Assembly: GCA_963969345.1 (NCBI GenBank) | Contig: OZ017767.1 | Span: forward strand, 9,799,547-9,863,546 | Source: Turbatrix aceti | Taxonomy: Eukaryota; Nematoda; Chromadorea; Rhabditida; Panagrolaimidae | Direction of reading: 5' to 3' | DNA: 64,000 nucleotides | Part shown: positions 46,854-58,600 of the stretch, piece after piece | How the letters are laid out: the number at the start of each line of letters is the position of its first letter | Numbering within the stretch: the first letter of the stretch is position 1 | Position numbers and translations under genes: made by a program | Notes under the pieces: model-generated | What the model was told of the DNA's origin: nothing | The model's input: only the letters and a program-made list of their open reading frames with translations | Database searches by the model: none

Positions 46854-47800
46854 CTAAGCAATCACGACCCCAAGACTTTGAAGCAGCTGCGTGATGACGA
46901 CGTCTCCGCGTTTGTTGCTCTTTCCGTTGTTGTTGCATTTTTTGATCAGACGGATAACGTCTTCGAAGTAGGTTTTAATGTTTCTGACGCACCAATCGTT
47001 GCCAAAGACCAGCTCACGGATTGCAGGCAGCATCTTGTTTTGGTACTGAAAATGGAACAAAATATTTGAATGCAAAACAGCAGCATGACTTACATCAAAA
47101 TCGTAGCAGCATCCAACGTAGCACCTGAGATACAATTCGGAAAACAAAAGGTACTGGCGCTTCCGGTTGAACAGAACAAACTCTTTCTGGGACGCCAGAA
47201 CTTTTTCGTAGTCGGGATCGTCTTTCGGGCTGTAGAACGAAGCATCGGGCTTGACAAATTCGATTTTGAGCATTCCTTCGAGTTTTTCCAAAAAGTTGCA
47301 GGTGTCATGAGCATCGTTCTTGACTCGATGGAATCCAATGAGGTTTTTCGTAAAGTCGGTTTGCATCTGCTTCTGATGATTCGTCATTCGGTCGTTCGTG
47401 ATGATAACGGCGCCGTGCTTCTGAGCCAAATCGAGCATCATTAGGTCGTCGGATTCGGCCTTGGACTCTGCGGGTACCATCAACAGGTTGCACTGCTTGA
47501 GCATCTGAAATGAAAGAAAAATTAAATACTGCACAGTATTTGAAGTAAATTACTTACTTCGAAGACGAAAGGCAAGTCGTACATGTGCACGGGAGACGAA
47601 ACTGCCTGTCGACGAGAGATGACCCGAACGTTAAATCCGAGATTCGTCAGGTCGTAGGCCATCAGCAGCAGCGCAGCTGGATGCAACGACTCACCGGACT
47701 GGAATCTGAAAACCTTGGTGAAGCTGTGGATCAGGTTTTGAGAATCCAGAAGAACGAGTCGCTTGAGGCCGGGTTGTTCGGAGATCGTGACCGTAGGCAT
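46854..47800 (-). CDS. NYN/Zc3h12a-type endoribonuclease, RDE-8/NYN-1-like, copy 2
   Basis: Exons 47800-47558, 47504-47094 and 47045-46854 match copy 1 exactly in length (243, 411, 192) and encode 281 residues. Only two residues differ: Ser for Cys in FYSPKDD and Cys for Tyr in IKKCNNN. All acidic NYN positions (LLDSQN, ESDD, ITNDR) are present. Introns and flanks are also nearly identical, so selection on protein alone does not explain the identity. Role inferred as for copy 1: cleavage of RNA in an RNA-interference-like pathway. Confidence 0.75.
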
Positions 47801-48986
47801 GGTTGAAGAAAACGTTTGTTGAATTCTAAAAAATGACAAACTGTAAAAGTCCATTCAAAAAAATGTGAAAGAACGGTAAGAAAGCTGCGCGGAAACTACC
47901 AACTGAACTGTAAGCATCTGTAATGGTCAAAATGAGAGCAAGACGTCTTTATTGCTTCATTTTCTAATGCGCATACAAAAAACAAGGAGGGGCTTAGACA
48001 ACAAAGCAAATCGCGACGGCATGGAATGCCAAAAGAACAGCAAGAAACTATCACTTGTTGCGCGCTGGGAAAGTAAAGGGGTCAGCGTCTGCTTATAGTG
48101 CGGATAGCCAGGATGACTGCGGGGATGTGTCATTTTCCTGGGTCGGATCATTCAAAAATGTTCCACTAAATCAAATTGGGAACAAGTAGCAATAAGTGTG
48201 GTGTGATTCTTGTTGTTTAGAACAATAGACAGTTTGGGAGCTGTGCTTTTGCTGTCGGGCACTATCTGGGAAACTCATTTTCCCAAATACCATTTGCAGA
48301 ATTTCATAAACTGAATATCGACTTCAGTTATGTCAATCAAAATGTCCTGGTTTTGCCCGGATAAGTAGTCAAATCTTCATAAAATAAAATATGTACATGT
48401 TCTGTATTCCGCTTATTTAACGACTTAGTGTGTTATATATCTAAATTATCATTAAATATGTATATATCTCATTTTTATTGTCCAAATGGAACCCTTGGCG
48501 ACAGCACGGCCCCATTCGATCGAGATTGTCTGTGATCGAACCGAAAACACTGACCAATCGACCTATCCGCTCTGGAGTGTATGTATATGTATGTACATAT
48601 ATGTATATCACTATGTATGTATATGTTTATCACTATGTACTATGTATATGTGTATCACTATGTATGTATATGCAACTATTTAGATGTATGTATAATATGA
48701 CTCATCTTGTTTCTTCTTGCTTCATTTCTCTATTTAACAATGCGCTTCGTATGAATCGATGCCGTTTGCACCGACATTTTGGTGCATCGGCCAATTAGCT
48801 AAAAACCCACGTGCACAATATTCATGTACTATGTCTATTCATGCATGTATTATATGTATTGCTATGTGTGATTTGCTTGTGTTTATAAAGTTTTTTTTTC
48901 AATCGGTGTTACAACAATCGGGCCGCAGCGTTAGGGGACAGAACTTTGGTATAGTGGGCCAATATGGCAATCAACAATTTTTTTTT
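47801..48986. other. Inverted copy of the 6221-7319 non-coding block
   Basis: Nearly identical to the other arm over 47880-48720, including the GTATATCACTATGTATG microsatellite (48580-48690) and the AATAAAGACGTCTTGCTCTC region. One clear difference is about 60 extra bases near 48726-48792 (RC beginning CCGATGCACCAAAATGTCGG) missing at 6386. No gene is seen. Confidence 0.45.
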
Positions 48987-50017
48987 TCAAATTGTTTTGA
49001 CAGTTACTAAAGTAACAAGCACATCAACTGCAGGTATCCACACGGTTCCAAAATGTGAGCAATTTGCAATGATATACTTCATGTTTTTGTCGTCCGACGG
49101 ATAAAAAATATCAAAAATGACAGGTAAGCCACCGAGTATAATAGAAACTAAAGCCTAAAAGAAGTATTGATTTTAACAAAAATTCTTGTAGTTTTTATCC
49201 AACCTTAAAAATAAATACCAAGTTTACTCGATTATAAACCTTTCGCACGTTTAAACTGTAAATGTTTATAAACGTTTTGAGGTATCTCCTGATCGCAATA
49301 CATGAGTAGATGACAATGATGTTTAAACCGATGTAGATCAACATTGTGATAGAAAATACAATTTTTTTCATTACGTTGTCCTAAAATTTATATTAAAAAT
49401 GTTTATCGGCAAAAAGAGGGACACAAACCGGTGCAAAACCAGCAACAATAAAATAGTCATCAGAACCCAGCTGCTTAGAAATTTCTCTTGATACAATTAA
49501 ATTCATTTTCGGAATTCCTGTAAAATAGTACATTGCTACGGCCAACGTGGTCGGAATAAGTAAACATAAAAGCCCTTGAAAAATACAGTAACGAGTGGTG
49601 AACTGTTGATTGTAGCAAATTTTACGGTATTGATAAATAAATGCGCTAATTATAAATATGTTGTTTAAGTACGACATAGAATAGAGTACAGATGATAATA
49701 CTGGATAAACAGTTTCCGGTAAAGGTAACACTTTTTTTCGTAATACGGCGTACATCGTACTTCCAAACATAACAACATGCTTAAAATAAATATGTATGTA
49801 TGTTTGTTTTGTTTGTTTATTTTAAAACAAAATAATTTTACCTGCGCCATAAGTATGTTCAAAATGCAACATGAGTAATATGACTTTGCAGAAGAAGACC
49901 GTTGTAGCCTTTGATGCCTCGGACATTTACCCAGTATAAGAAATATATATTCAGCAATATTCCAGAAGCTGTAGCAATGTAGGTATTAATAAAACTGAAA
50001 ACCCACAAAGATGGCAT
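48987..50017 (-). pseudogene. Serpentine chemoreceptor B, disrupted by a 7-base deletion
   Basis: Inverted-arm paralogue of receptor A. Exons 50017-49842, 49779-49429, 49380-49204 and 49154-48987. Exons 2-4 have the same lengths as in A (351, 177, 168), but exon 1 is 176 instead of 183 bases: at the end of TM2 the sequence reads HVAF then TGA, because seven bases are missing compared with A. The later exons stay open (FGSTMYAVLRKKVLPLPE, FIYQYRKICYNQQFTTR, ILGGLPVIFD), so the loss is recent. About 60-65% identical to A. It also ends at the same early TGA as A. Confidence 0.75.
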
Positions 50018-50178
50018 TGTAACGAAAAGCCAATAAAAACAATATTCTTGTGGAATTAATGGCAGTAATGGTGAGCAAACAAGGAATTCCCTTGAGAAAA
50101 TTATCATATAGAAATCTCGATGGAGTTTCTAAAACCATCTACAATTAAACAACGCCCCTTAATAAATTGTATTTTTAG

Positions 50179-50481
50179 GTATTGATGTCAGTCATTATTA
50201 GCGGGATTTCAATGCTTGTCAACGTGTTCATTCAACTTTCTGACCAAAATACAAACTACGCCTTTATCAGGTGTTTAGGTTTTGGGGTCTCTCGGATACC
50301 TGCAATCAACGTTTTCGTTTTGTTTTTGATTGTCAATACCTTTAGAGAAAATGTTTTAACTGAACACTTTGTTATATGTAATATTATTATAAAAAGAGTG
50401 TTAAAAAAACTGGGATGCGCAAACCCCCGAAATCATGAAAATTATACAATAAATATTTTTAAAAACATAAAAATATTTTGA
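50179..50481 (+). pseudogene. Orphan last exon of a serpentine receptor (C)
   Basis: After an acceptor (TATTTTTAG at 50170-50178) the frame reads VLMSVIISGISMLVNVFIQL, then FGVSRIPAINVFVLFLIVNTF and RENVLTEHFVIC, matching TM6-TM7 and the tail of this receptor family. No upstream exons lie between it and the divergent receptor B start. It also shows the F-R-E-N tail that receptors A and B lack. Confidence 0.7.
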
Positions 50482-50725
50482 AATCAGGTAAAAATATTTA
50501 CTTTGTATAAAATATTTTTTTTAATCGGCAAAAGCATAATATTAATGACTCTAGTAGGGACATTTTCTAACAATTAACCACCTTAACCGATACACCAAAA
50601 TGCATTAACAATAAGCCATTGTTAAAGTCAATAATAACTGAATAGTTCAAAATATTTACCATTCAACGCAGACAATAAATTAAAATTAATATTTAACTTT
50701 GAAGTCATTTATCTTTTGTATCATA

Positions 50726-51789
50726 ATGCAGTCACTGTGGATCATTACATCTGTTAATGCATACACAGGAGCAACTTTTGGTATAATTCTAAACCTACTA
50801 ATTTTATACTGGGTGTATAAAGGAGGCATAAAAGGATACAACGCTCTCCTCATACAAACCCGTGTAATTCACGTCGCATTTTCTGCGATGCTGATGCTCA
50901 TGGTGCCGGTATGATAAATATTATATTTACTTATTTTAGAATTTCATGTAAAGAGTTTTTTTTAGCATTTAGCAGTGCTTGAAGATTTGATTTATTTCGT
51001 AACGAGAAATAATGTTTTTCCATTGCCTGGAGCGTTGCACATTTTAATGTTCCCCTTTCTTGGTACTCTGCTGCAATTGGATAATTTGTCTATTATCAGT
51101 GGATTTATATTTCGTTACCGTAGGATTCTCTACGGTCAGCAATTTACTACTCGTTACGGCATTTTTCAAGGTAGTATATGTATTTCTATTGCCTTAACCG
51201 TTGGTCTAACCCTGTTTTTTACCAAAACTACAACGTCAGATCCAGTTGCGTCAAAAAATGTTTCAGAATTTCTCGGTTCTGATAATTTTTTTATTGTTAC
51301 GTATTGGGCACCGGTTAGTAATTTGATTTTTATTTTGTCTGTTTTTGAAATTCAAATTTTTTTAGGGACATTCGTCATCAGAAATTTCAGTGCTCTTGGC
51401 AACCGCATCTCACGTAGGCGAATGCGGTTTAATTATTTACTCATTAGTTCAGACCAGAAGATACCTTAACGTCCACAAAAACACTATGTCCCAACAAACA
51501 TTAAAGCTACAACACCAATTCAACCGAACGTTAATTGCTCAGGTATAACACAGTGTAAAAAAATTATTTTCTCTAAATATTCTTTCAGGCATTAGTTCCA
51601 TTTTTGCTCGCCGTTCTTCCAATGTTTGCAATGGGATTTTTTCACTTTTCTAACAATAATAACAACTATATCGGTATGAACTGCGCCTATCTTGGAGTTC
51701 CATGGATACCTGCAACCGATGCTTTGGTCACATTCATAACTATCACGACTTTCAGAGAAAAAGTGTTTACTGTTTTTAAATTTTTTTAA
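50726..51789 (+). CDS. Serpentine chemoreceptor-like protein D
   Basis: Exons 50726-50908, 50966-51313, 51366-51542 and 51589-51789 give 302 residues with the same phase-0 junctions as receptor A. Landmarks: MQSLWIITSVNAYTGATFG, GIILNLLILYWVYKGGIKGY, NALLIQTRVIHVAF, FIFRYRRILYGQQFTTRYG, FLGSDNFFIV, TRRYLNV and VPWIPATDALVTFI-TITTFREKVF at the end. The frame is intact with a normal tail. Seven-pass membrane receptor, probably chemosensory; ligand unknown. Confidence 0.8.
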
Positions 51790-52679
51790 ATATTTGATTA
51801 ACGTTAATAAATGTTTATGATCTTGGCACAAAATGTTCTAATGTGTGTACGATATTTTTTTATTTTTATCGGTAACATTTATTTTTTTATCATACATTGA
51901 ATAATACTAAATATTTTCAATGTCTTTTGTCTGAATTTTTTGTCTATACTGAATATGGTGAGAACATCAGTTGCAGCTGAAAGAATGCAACAAGTTATTT
52001 ATCTGGATGAAATGCTACCGCTATTAGTATAAGCGGTAGCATTTATCTGCCTGATTCTTAAAAAACCAACTATAGCCGATTTACCACCCGGACCAACTTT
52101 TTGCGCGGTTGGTTTTTTTCCAAAATGGGCAGCACTAACCGAAGAGAAAGTATTTAGAAATTTTTTGATCATCTTTTTTTGTTAACAAAAAAAAATTTTT
52201 TTTTATTTCTGCCAAAAAACAGTTATTTAGTTATAACATTCCACTTCTTTTTTTAACGTCGATTTTGTGCTACCGTTGCTTGATAATTATTGGTTCTTCT
52301 TTGTACGCGTATGTGTTTCTTTTGTTTGAAAAAAATGACGTTAAGCACCGGACGCTGCTTTCCGTATTGTTTGCCTATGATTTTTTAACCCCATAAAAGT
52401 GATAACGCAGATCACAAAAAAAATCACGTCATTGCTGTTAACGTTGCACTAATGCAAACAGAAAATGTGCAGGATGTGATCATGATCATGGAAGTGCGTG
52501 CGTTGATAGAGGGTGTGCACCTACGTAGACTAAGCCAAAAAACAGCGTTGTATTTTTGCGTTGACAAAGTCGTGACAAATACTGTGATCATGACTCAAGT
52601 TGCTTGTGTTGAGGCGCTCACATTTTCACGGTTCTTTTTAGTTGTAACTTCAGTTTAATCCTTTCTTTAGTGATAAACC
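51790..52679. other. Intergenic upstream of the ABC transporter, with two hairpins
   Basis: 52010-52044 is a perfect 13-bp inverted repeat (AAATGCTACCGCT, 9-base loop, complement). At about 52098-52125, ACCAAC...GTTGGTTTTTTT forms a smaller stem followed by T. A 68-codon frame at 52452-52658 is not protein-like. TTTCTTTAG at 52662-52670 just before the ABC start could be a trans-splice acceptor. Confidence 0.4.
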
Positions 52680-55600
52680 ATGGTTCGACCACTGTCACAG
52701 CTCAGGCTGTTGCTCTGGAAAAACTTCTTGATACAACTTCGATCACCATGGTTCAACGCTTTGGAGTTCATCTTACCGCTACTTTTGATCGGAGTTTCAT
52801 TTGGAGCCATGCTTGGAGTATGTTTTAGAAACACATTTTTTATAAAAAAAATATTGTTACAGCTGAAACACACGTATGAAAAGTCATACGGAAACACAGA
52901 ATTTGCCGTTTGGCCCGTAACCGGCACTTCATTTGACTTTTTTATACCACCAACGCATAATGGATCCAAGATTGAAGGATCAATTTTAGATTTAACAATG
53001 CTGTCGACTGGGAAGAAAAACGATTGTCCTTTTCCCCAGGTGACCATTAACGATACAGACTTTGTGGTGAATTCGGAGTTTTATTTTACACCGAATACGA
53101 CGACAACTAATCGGATAATGAACATCCTTGAGGTTGGTTTAATACCAAAAAGGGGAAAACATTCACAAAAGACAAATTTAACAAAAATTGAAATTAAAAT
53201 AAAATTTTGTTAAAAATCAAAAAAATCTAAATGTTAACAAAATTTTGAAATATTCGAGTTTGTTGGCAAATAAACGAAAAATAAGAATGTTAGCAATTAT
53301 GCCATATATCATGCACATATAACTTTTTAGCAAAGATTCACAATTTTCCATTTGGAAGCATACTTGAAAGACATTCCTGTTCTTCAAAGCATGGTACAAA
53401 ATATCATTGGAAATCGCTCAATATTAACCACATCTACAGTCCGGGGCTTTGCAACAGAAAGTGACATGCTATCAGTTATCGGCAAAACTTTGACAGATGA
53501 TTGTAACAATCCTATCATTGGTATTAAAAAAAACTATTGAACAGTTTTTAACAAAAAATTATAGGAGGAATAGTTTTTGACGAAGCAACGGCAAATACGG
53601 TCATAAGCAGCAGCATCCCCTCAAAAATCAGCTACGCAATACGTCTTTCCAATACAAAACGCAGCTCTACAGGTACAACGCAGCCATGGAATACAAAAAC
53701 ACTTTTTTCGACTGCTTATCTGTCTGGACCAATTAATCAGTTTGCCGACAACGGTGGAGCCCCAGGTTATTGGCAAGAAGGTTTTCTCACAATACAGAGA
53801 GCCATTGACGCTTCTATTTTTGACGTTTCAACAAACATTACAACATGGAGCGTAGAAACCGGCTTGTTGGCTGAAAAAACGTTCTTGACTGTCAGTTTTT
53901 ATTCATTTTTTTTAATTATGCATTTAAATAATTTGTATTTAGCTGCAACGTTTTCCTTTTCCGGCATATTCCACCAAGATCATAGAAATCGGTGCATTCT
54001 TTCTTCCGACAGTCATTGCATTTTCACTTTTGACAAGTGTGATCCACATCGTCCGACAAATTGTTATGGAAAAAGAAAACCGTCTCAAAGAATACATGAA
54101 AGTTATGGGCTTGATGCAATGGATTCACTGGATTGCTTATTTCATAATTAATTTCGCAAAGCTTATTTGTATCGTAATTATTTTAACCATACTTATGCAC
54201 TTTATCGCACTTAAAAGTGACGTCAGCATTATCTTTATTTTTTTCCTTCTGTACGCCTATGCCGCGATCTACTTCGCATTCATGCTGTCCACATTTCTTC
54301 AATCCGGTACGGCAGGTACGCGTGCAGCAGCCGTAGCATGGATGCTGCTCTACTTTTGGTACTCATATTTCCAAAATCAGGAATCTACGGATACTTTTGT
54401 TCAACTTATCAATTGCATCAATCCGAATGTAGCACTTGGACTTGGCATTAATTTGATCGCGCAATATGAAACACAGTCAGATGGCATTCACTGGAGCGAT
54501 GTTGTGCAGTCAACTTCACGGGATAATTCACTGACATTTATTTACCTGTACGGTATGCTTGTTATTGATGGAATTCTTTTCATGATTATTACCTGGTACG
54601 TCGAAGCTGTGAATCCTGGAGGAGAAGGTGTGCCGCAAAAGCCTTGGTTTTTTATTTTGGTAAGTTGCATTTTTTATATAACGAACTCTCATAACAAATT
54701 TTGTCGTCCATAATTATAAAGTGCGTTCAAAAATGATAGGTTCACCCATAAAATTGACGTTTTTAGGAAAACGGTAAAAGCTACGATAACGGGGGTAGGC
54801 TTAATCGATTCAGCGTGCAAAGTTACACTATTTAGGCTAGTAATGAAAATAAAGCGAAACCAAATATGGTCACCAAAAAATAAATTACAGTTTTTGACCG
54901 TTCAAAAATGATAGGTTCACCCCCGGTTACAATGAAATTTGTTAATTTATTGTATGCCAAAATTCTGCAAACCACGTTTTTGTACTAATTGTGTTAATTT
55001 TAATTAAAACAAACCTCAAAAGAACTGTTGGGCGGCTTCCGGAAAAAAAGTATAACGAATTTTTACTAATTAAACCCCCAACACCAATAATGGCCCCCCG
55101 AGCATCGGTGATCGCCGATATTAAGTGTCTGTGAACACAAAGTGCAATTAGAGGATGCCCCCGTAGGTTTTGGATAGTTTTCGGATTAGTGCATCTCGTT
55201 GGCCATAGACAAAATTTATTTTTTTGATGTTGAGTATGAAAAAAGTTGGGATTTTCTGCAGTCTGAGACCGTTTTTGACAGGGAAAAAATTTTTCTGAAA
55301 TCCAGGCATTGATAAAATATCAGCAGACATGCATTCCAAACTTTTTGACACAATGCGCAACCTTTGTGGCAGCCATGCTTGCTGTGCCGAAGAGATTATC
55401 ATTTGTAAAAAACGGGAATTAGATGTCAAGTTTCAAAAATCAGATTTTTTGTCTATGCAACTATTAAAAATGTGTCCATTGGTAACAAAAAACTTAAATC
55501 GAATGGCTTGAACAGTTTAAAGTATTTTTGGATAGAGCGACGCAAAAAAATCGTCACATTTAAAAACAAATAATTATTTTTGGGGAAAGAATTTTACGTC

Positions 55601-58600
55601 TATTTTACCCCAAGCTTGGTCAATCTTTTGTTTTAAGCTGCACTCCCCCGAATGGTGTCAAAATGTTTGGAATGCATGTCTGCTGATATTTTATCAATGC
55701 CTGGATTTCAGAAAAATTTTTTCCCTGTCAAAAACGGTCTCAGACTGCAGAAAATCCCAACTTTTTTCATACTCAACATCAAAAAAATAAATTTTGTCTA
55801 TGGCCAACGAGATGCACTAATCCGAAAACTATCCAAAACCTACGGGGGCATCCTCTAATTGCACTTTGTGTTCACAGACACTTAATATCGGCGATCACCG
55901 ATGCTCGGGGGGCCATTATTGGTGTTGGGGGTTTAATTAGTAAAAATTCGTTATACTTTTTTTCCGGAAGCCGCCCAACAGTTCTTTTGAGGTTTGTTTT
56001 AATTAAAATTAACACAATTAGTACAAAAACGTGGTTTGCAGAATTTTGGCATACAATAAATTAACAAATTTCATTGTAACCGGGGGTGAACCTATCATTT
56101 TTGAACGGTCAAAAACTGTAATTTATTTTTTGGTGCCCATATTTGGTTTCGCTTTATTTTTATTACTAGCCTAATTAGTGTAACTTTGCACGCTGAATCG
56201 ATTAAGCTTATCCCCGTTATCGTAGCTTTTACCGTTTTCCTAAAAAAGTCAATTTTATGGGTGAACCTATCATTTTTGAACGCACTTATGGTGCGCGCCG
56301 CGGCGCGTACAGTTTTTTTTGTTTTGTGCAGGCAACATCCTATGTCCGTACGCGAACAAACCGTACAAACTCTATGTTTTTTTGCGCGCGTTCTCAAAAA
56401 TTCATTTTGTGTCAAAATTTGTTATGAGAGTGCGTTATATATAAAAAAATTGTGAAACAAAAAAATTTAGCCCTCCTACTGGTTCCCCCAAATATCGTCA
56501 TCTCACGTCGACGACAAAGCACTCGTCGACAAAGAAACTAACGCGACCAACAATGAAAGTCTAGAGCCCGAACCACCTCTCACCCCTGCCATTGTTATCA
56601 AGGATCTTTGCAAAACATATGGAACAAGCTTGATTAAGAAGGTCTTTAACTGCAAATTTGGAAAAACTGCCGAAACGCGTGCTGTCGATCACCTCAATCT
56701 CAAAATGTACCACGGACAGTTGACGGCGCTTTTAGGACACAACGGAGCAGGTAAAAGTACTACATTTTCCATGCTGACAGGTGTCATCCCAGCTTCATCG
56801 GGAACCGCGTACATCAACCAGTACAACATAAAAAATTCCATGTTAAAAGTTCGGCAATCATTGGGATTGTGTCCTCAGTACAATATTCTTTTCGATACAC
56901 TGACCGTGATGGAGCATCTGGAATTTTTCTGCAAGGTAAACAAAATTTTAATTTTTTAAGTACATAAAATTTTGGGTAAAAACTTGAAAATTATTTTTCA
57001 GCTCAAAGGCCGGGAATGGAGCAAATTAGAAGCTTTAGACATTCTTATTCGTTTGAAAATTGAGTTCAAAAAAGATGAATACGCCGGAACATTGTCAGGA
57101 GGTCAGAAACGCAAGCTGTCTCTTGCCATTGCCCTGATCGGTGGATCCGAAATTGTGATGCTCGATGAACCGACATCAGGCATGGATCCTGGCGCCAGAC
57201 ACGAAACATGGGCACTGCTCCAATCCGAAAAAGCGAAAAGAACTATGCTTCTGACCACCCATTACATGGAAGAAGCAGATCTTCTTGGCGATAGAATTGC
57301 GATCATGGCGCATGGAAAACTCCAATGCTGCGGATCAAATATGTTTTTGAAAAATGCCTATGGTGCTGGATATCACCTGACAGTCGTCTATGAGAGGGAA
57401 GACTACAGAGTTCTACAGGATAGATTTTCCGCGACACAAGTTTTGCTGCGAAAATACAGTTCAACAGCTGAAATGCAATCTGCAGTCGGCTCTGAAGCAA
57501 CTTACAACTTGGCTATCACCGATCGACCTAATTTCCCAAGAATGTTCCAAGAATTAGAAAACAATGGATCTAATTTGGGAATTCTTTCTTTCGGGGTATC
57601 CATAACAACGATGGAAGAAGTCTTTCTCAAAGTCAACGAAATCGCAAATGAAAAAAAGAGGATCGAAGACGGCAGTGAAGAAGTGTTCGACTACAGTGAA
57701 CAAAAAAGAGACTGGGACAAACTACAAAATGCACGGGTGCAAAAAAGGCTACAAGGCGGAGCGCTTCTCATTCAGCAAGCCAAAGCCATGTTTATTAAGC
57801 GGTGTATTTATTTTTACAGAAAATGGACGCAATTTATTCCACAGTTGTTCATTCCTGTTTTGTATCTGCTTCTGTTGGTCTGGGCATCTAAACAAATACC
57901 AGAACCCAGCGCTCAAGATCCATTGGCTTTGACTTTGTCAATGTTTGCCACCGATGGAAAACCAGCGAATGTTTTTGTTAGTACAGAGTATTCGCAGCAA
58001 CTGGGAACGTAAGTTGTGTTTTATTTTGAGAATTAGGGCGGAGCCAAGAAATTGGGGGCTCTTATAATTAAAATTTGAAAACTTTTTTTTTTCAGAAACC
58101 TGAACCAAACAATACAAACCACAAATTCTGATTTACATTACACAATTACATCTTGTCAAACCAACAGTGCAATGAGCGGGCTAATTATTAACGACACATC
58201 ATCTGTAAATTTAAATTTTCATTTATAACAGCAACATAAAAACTTTTTTAAGGATGGTGTTAGACCTTTTGGATTGCACAACCCTTTGGCATTCGAAGGA
58301 TCAAATTCGATTTTGTCTAAATCTGAAAACTTAGATTACAACATTCTGAACACACTTTTCAACAACTATGGATATCACGCTGTAGCCGTTGGTGTCAGCT
58401 TGGCCGATTCCATGTGGCTGAGTCAGATGGCAAATCAGGCAGTTGCCGTCAACGTTGTTAACCATCCCTTGCCTCCTACATCCGGTGATACACTCAAAAA
58501 CAAAGACAATAACAGTTCGGGTTTCATTATTTCGTATGCCATCATCGTGGCCATGGCTATGGTTGTCTCAGGCTACTGTTCATTTCTTATCCGCGAGCGT

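Noticed and set aside
52452..52658. 68-codon frame upstream of the ABC transporter
   Set aside because: No homology pattern, no splice link to exon 1, and a typical chance composition.
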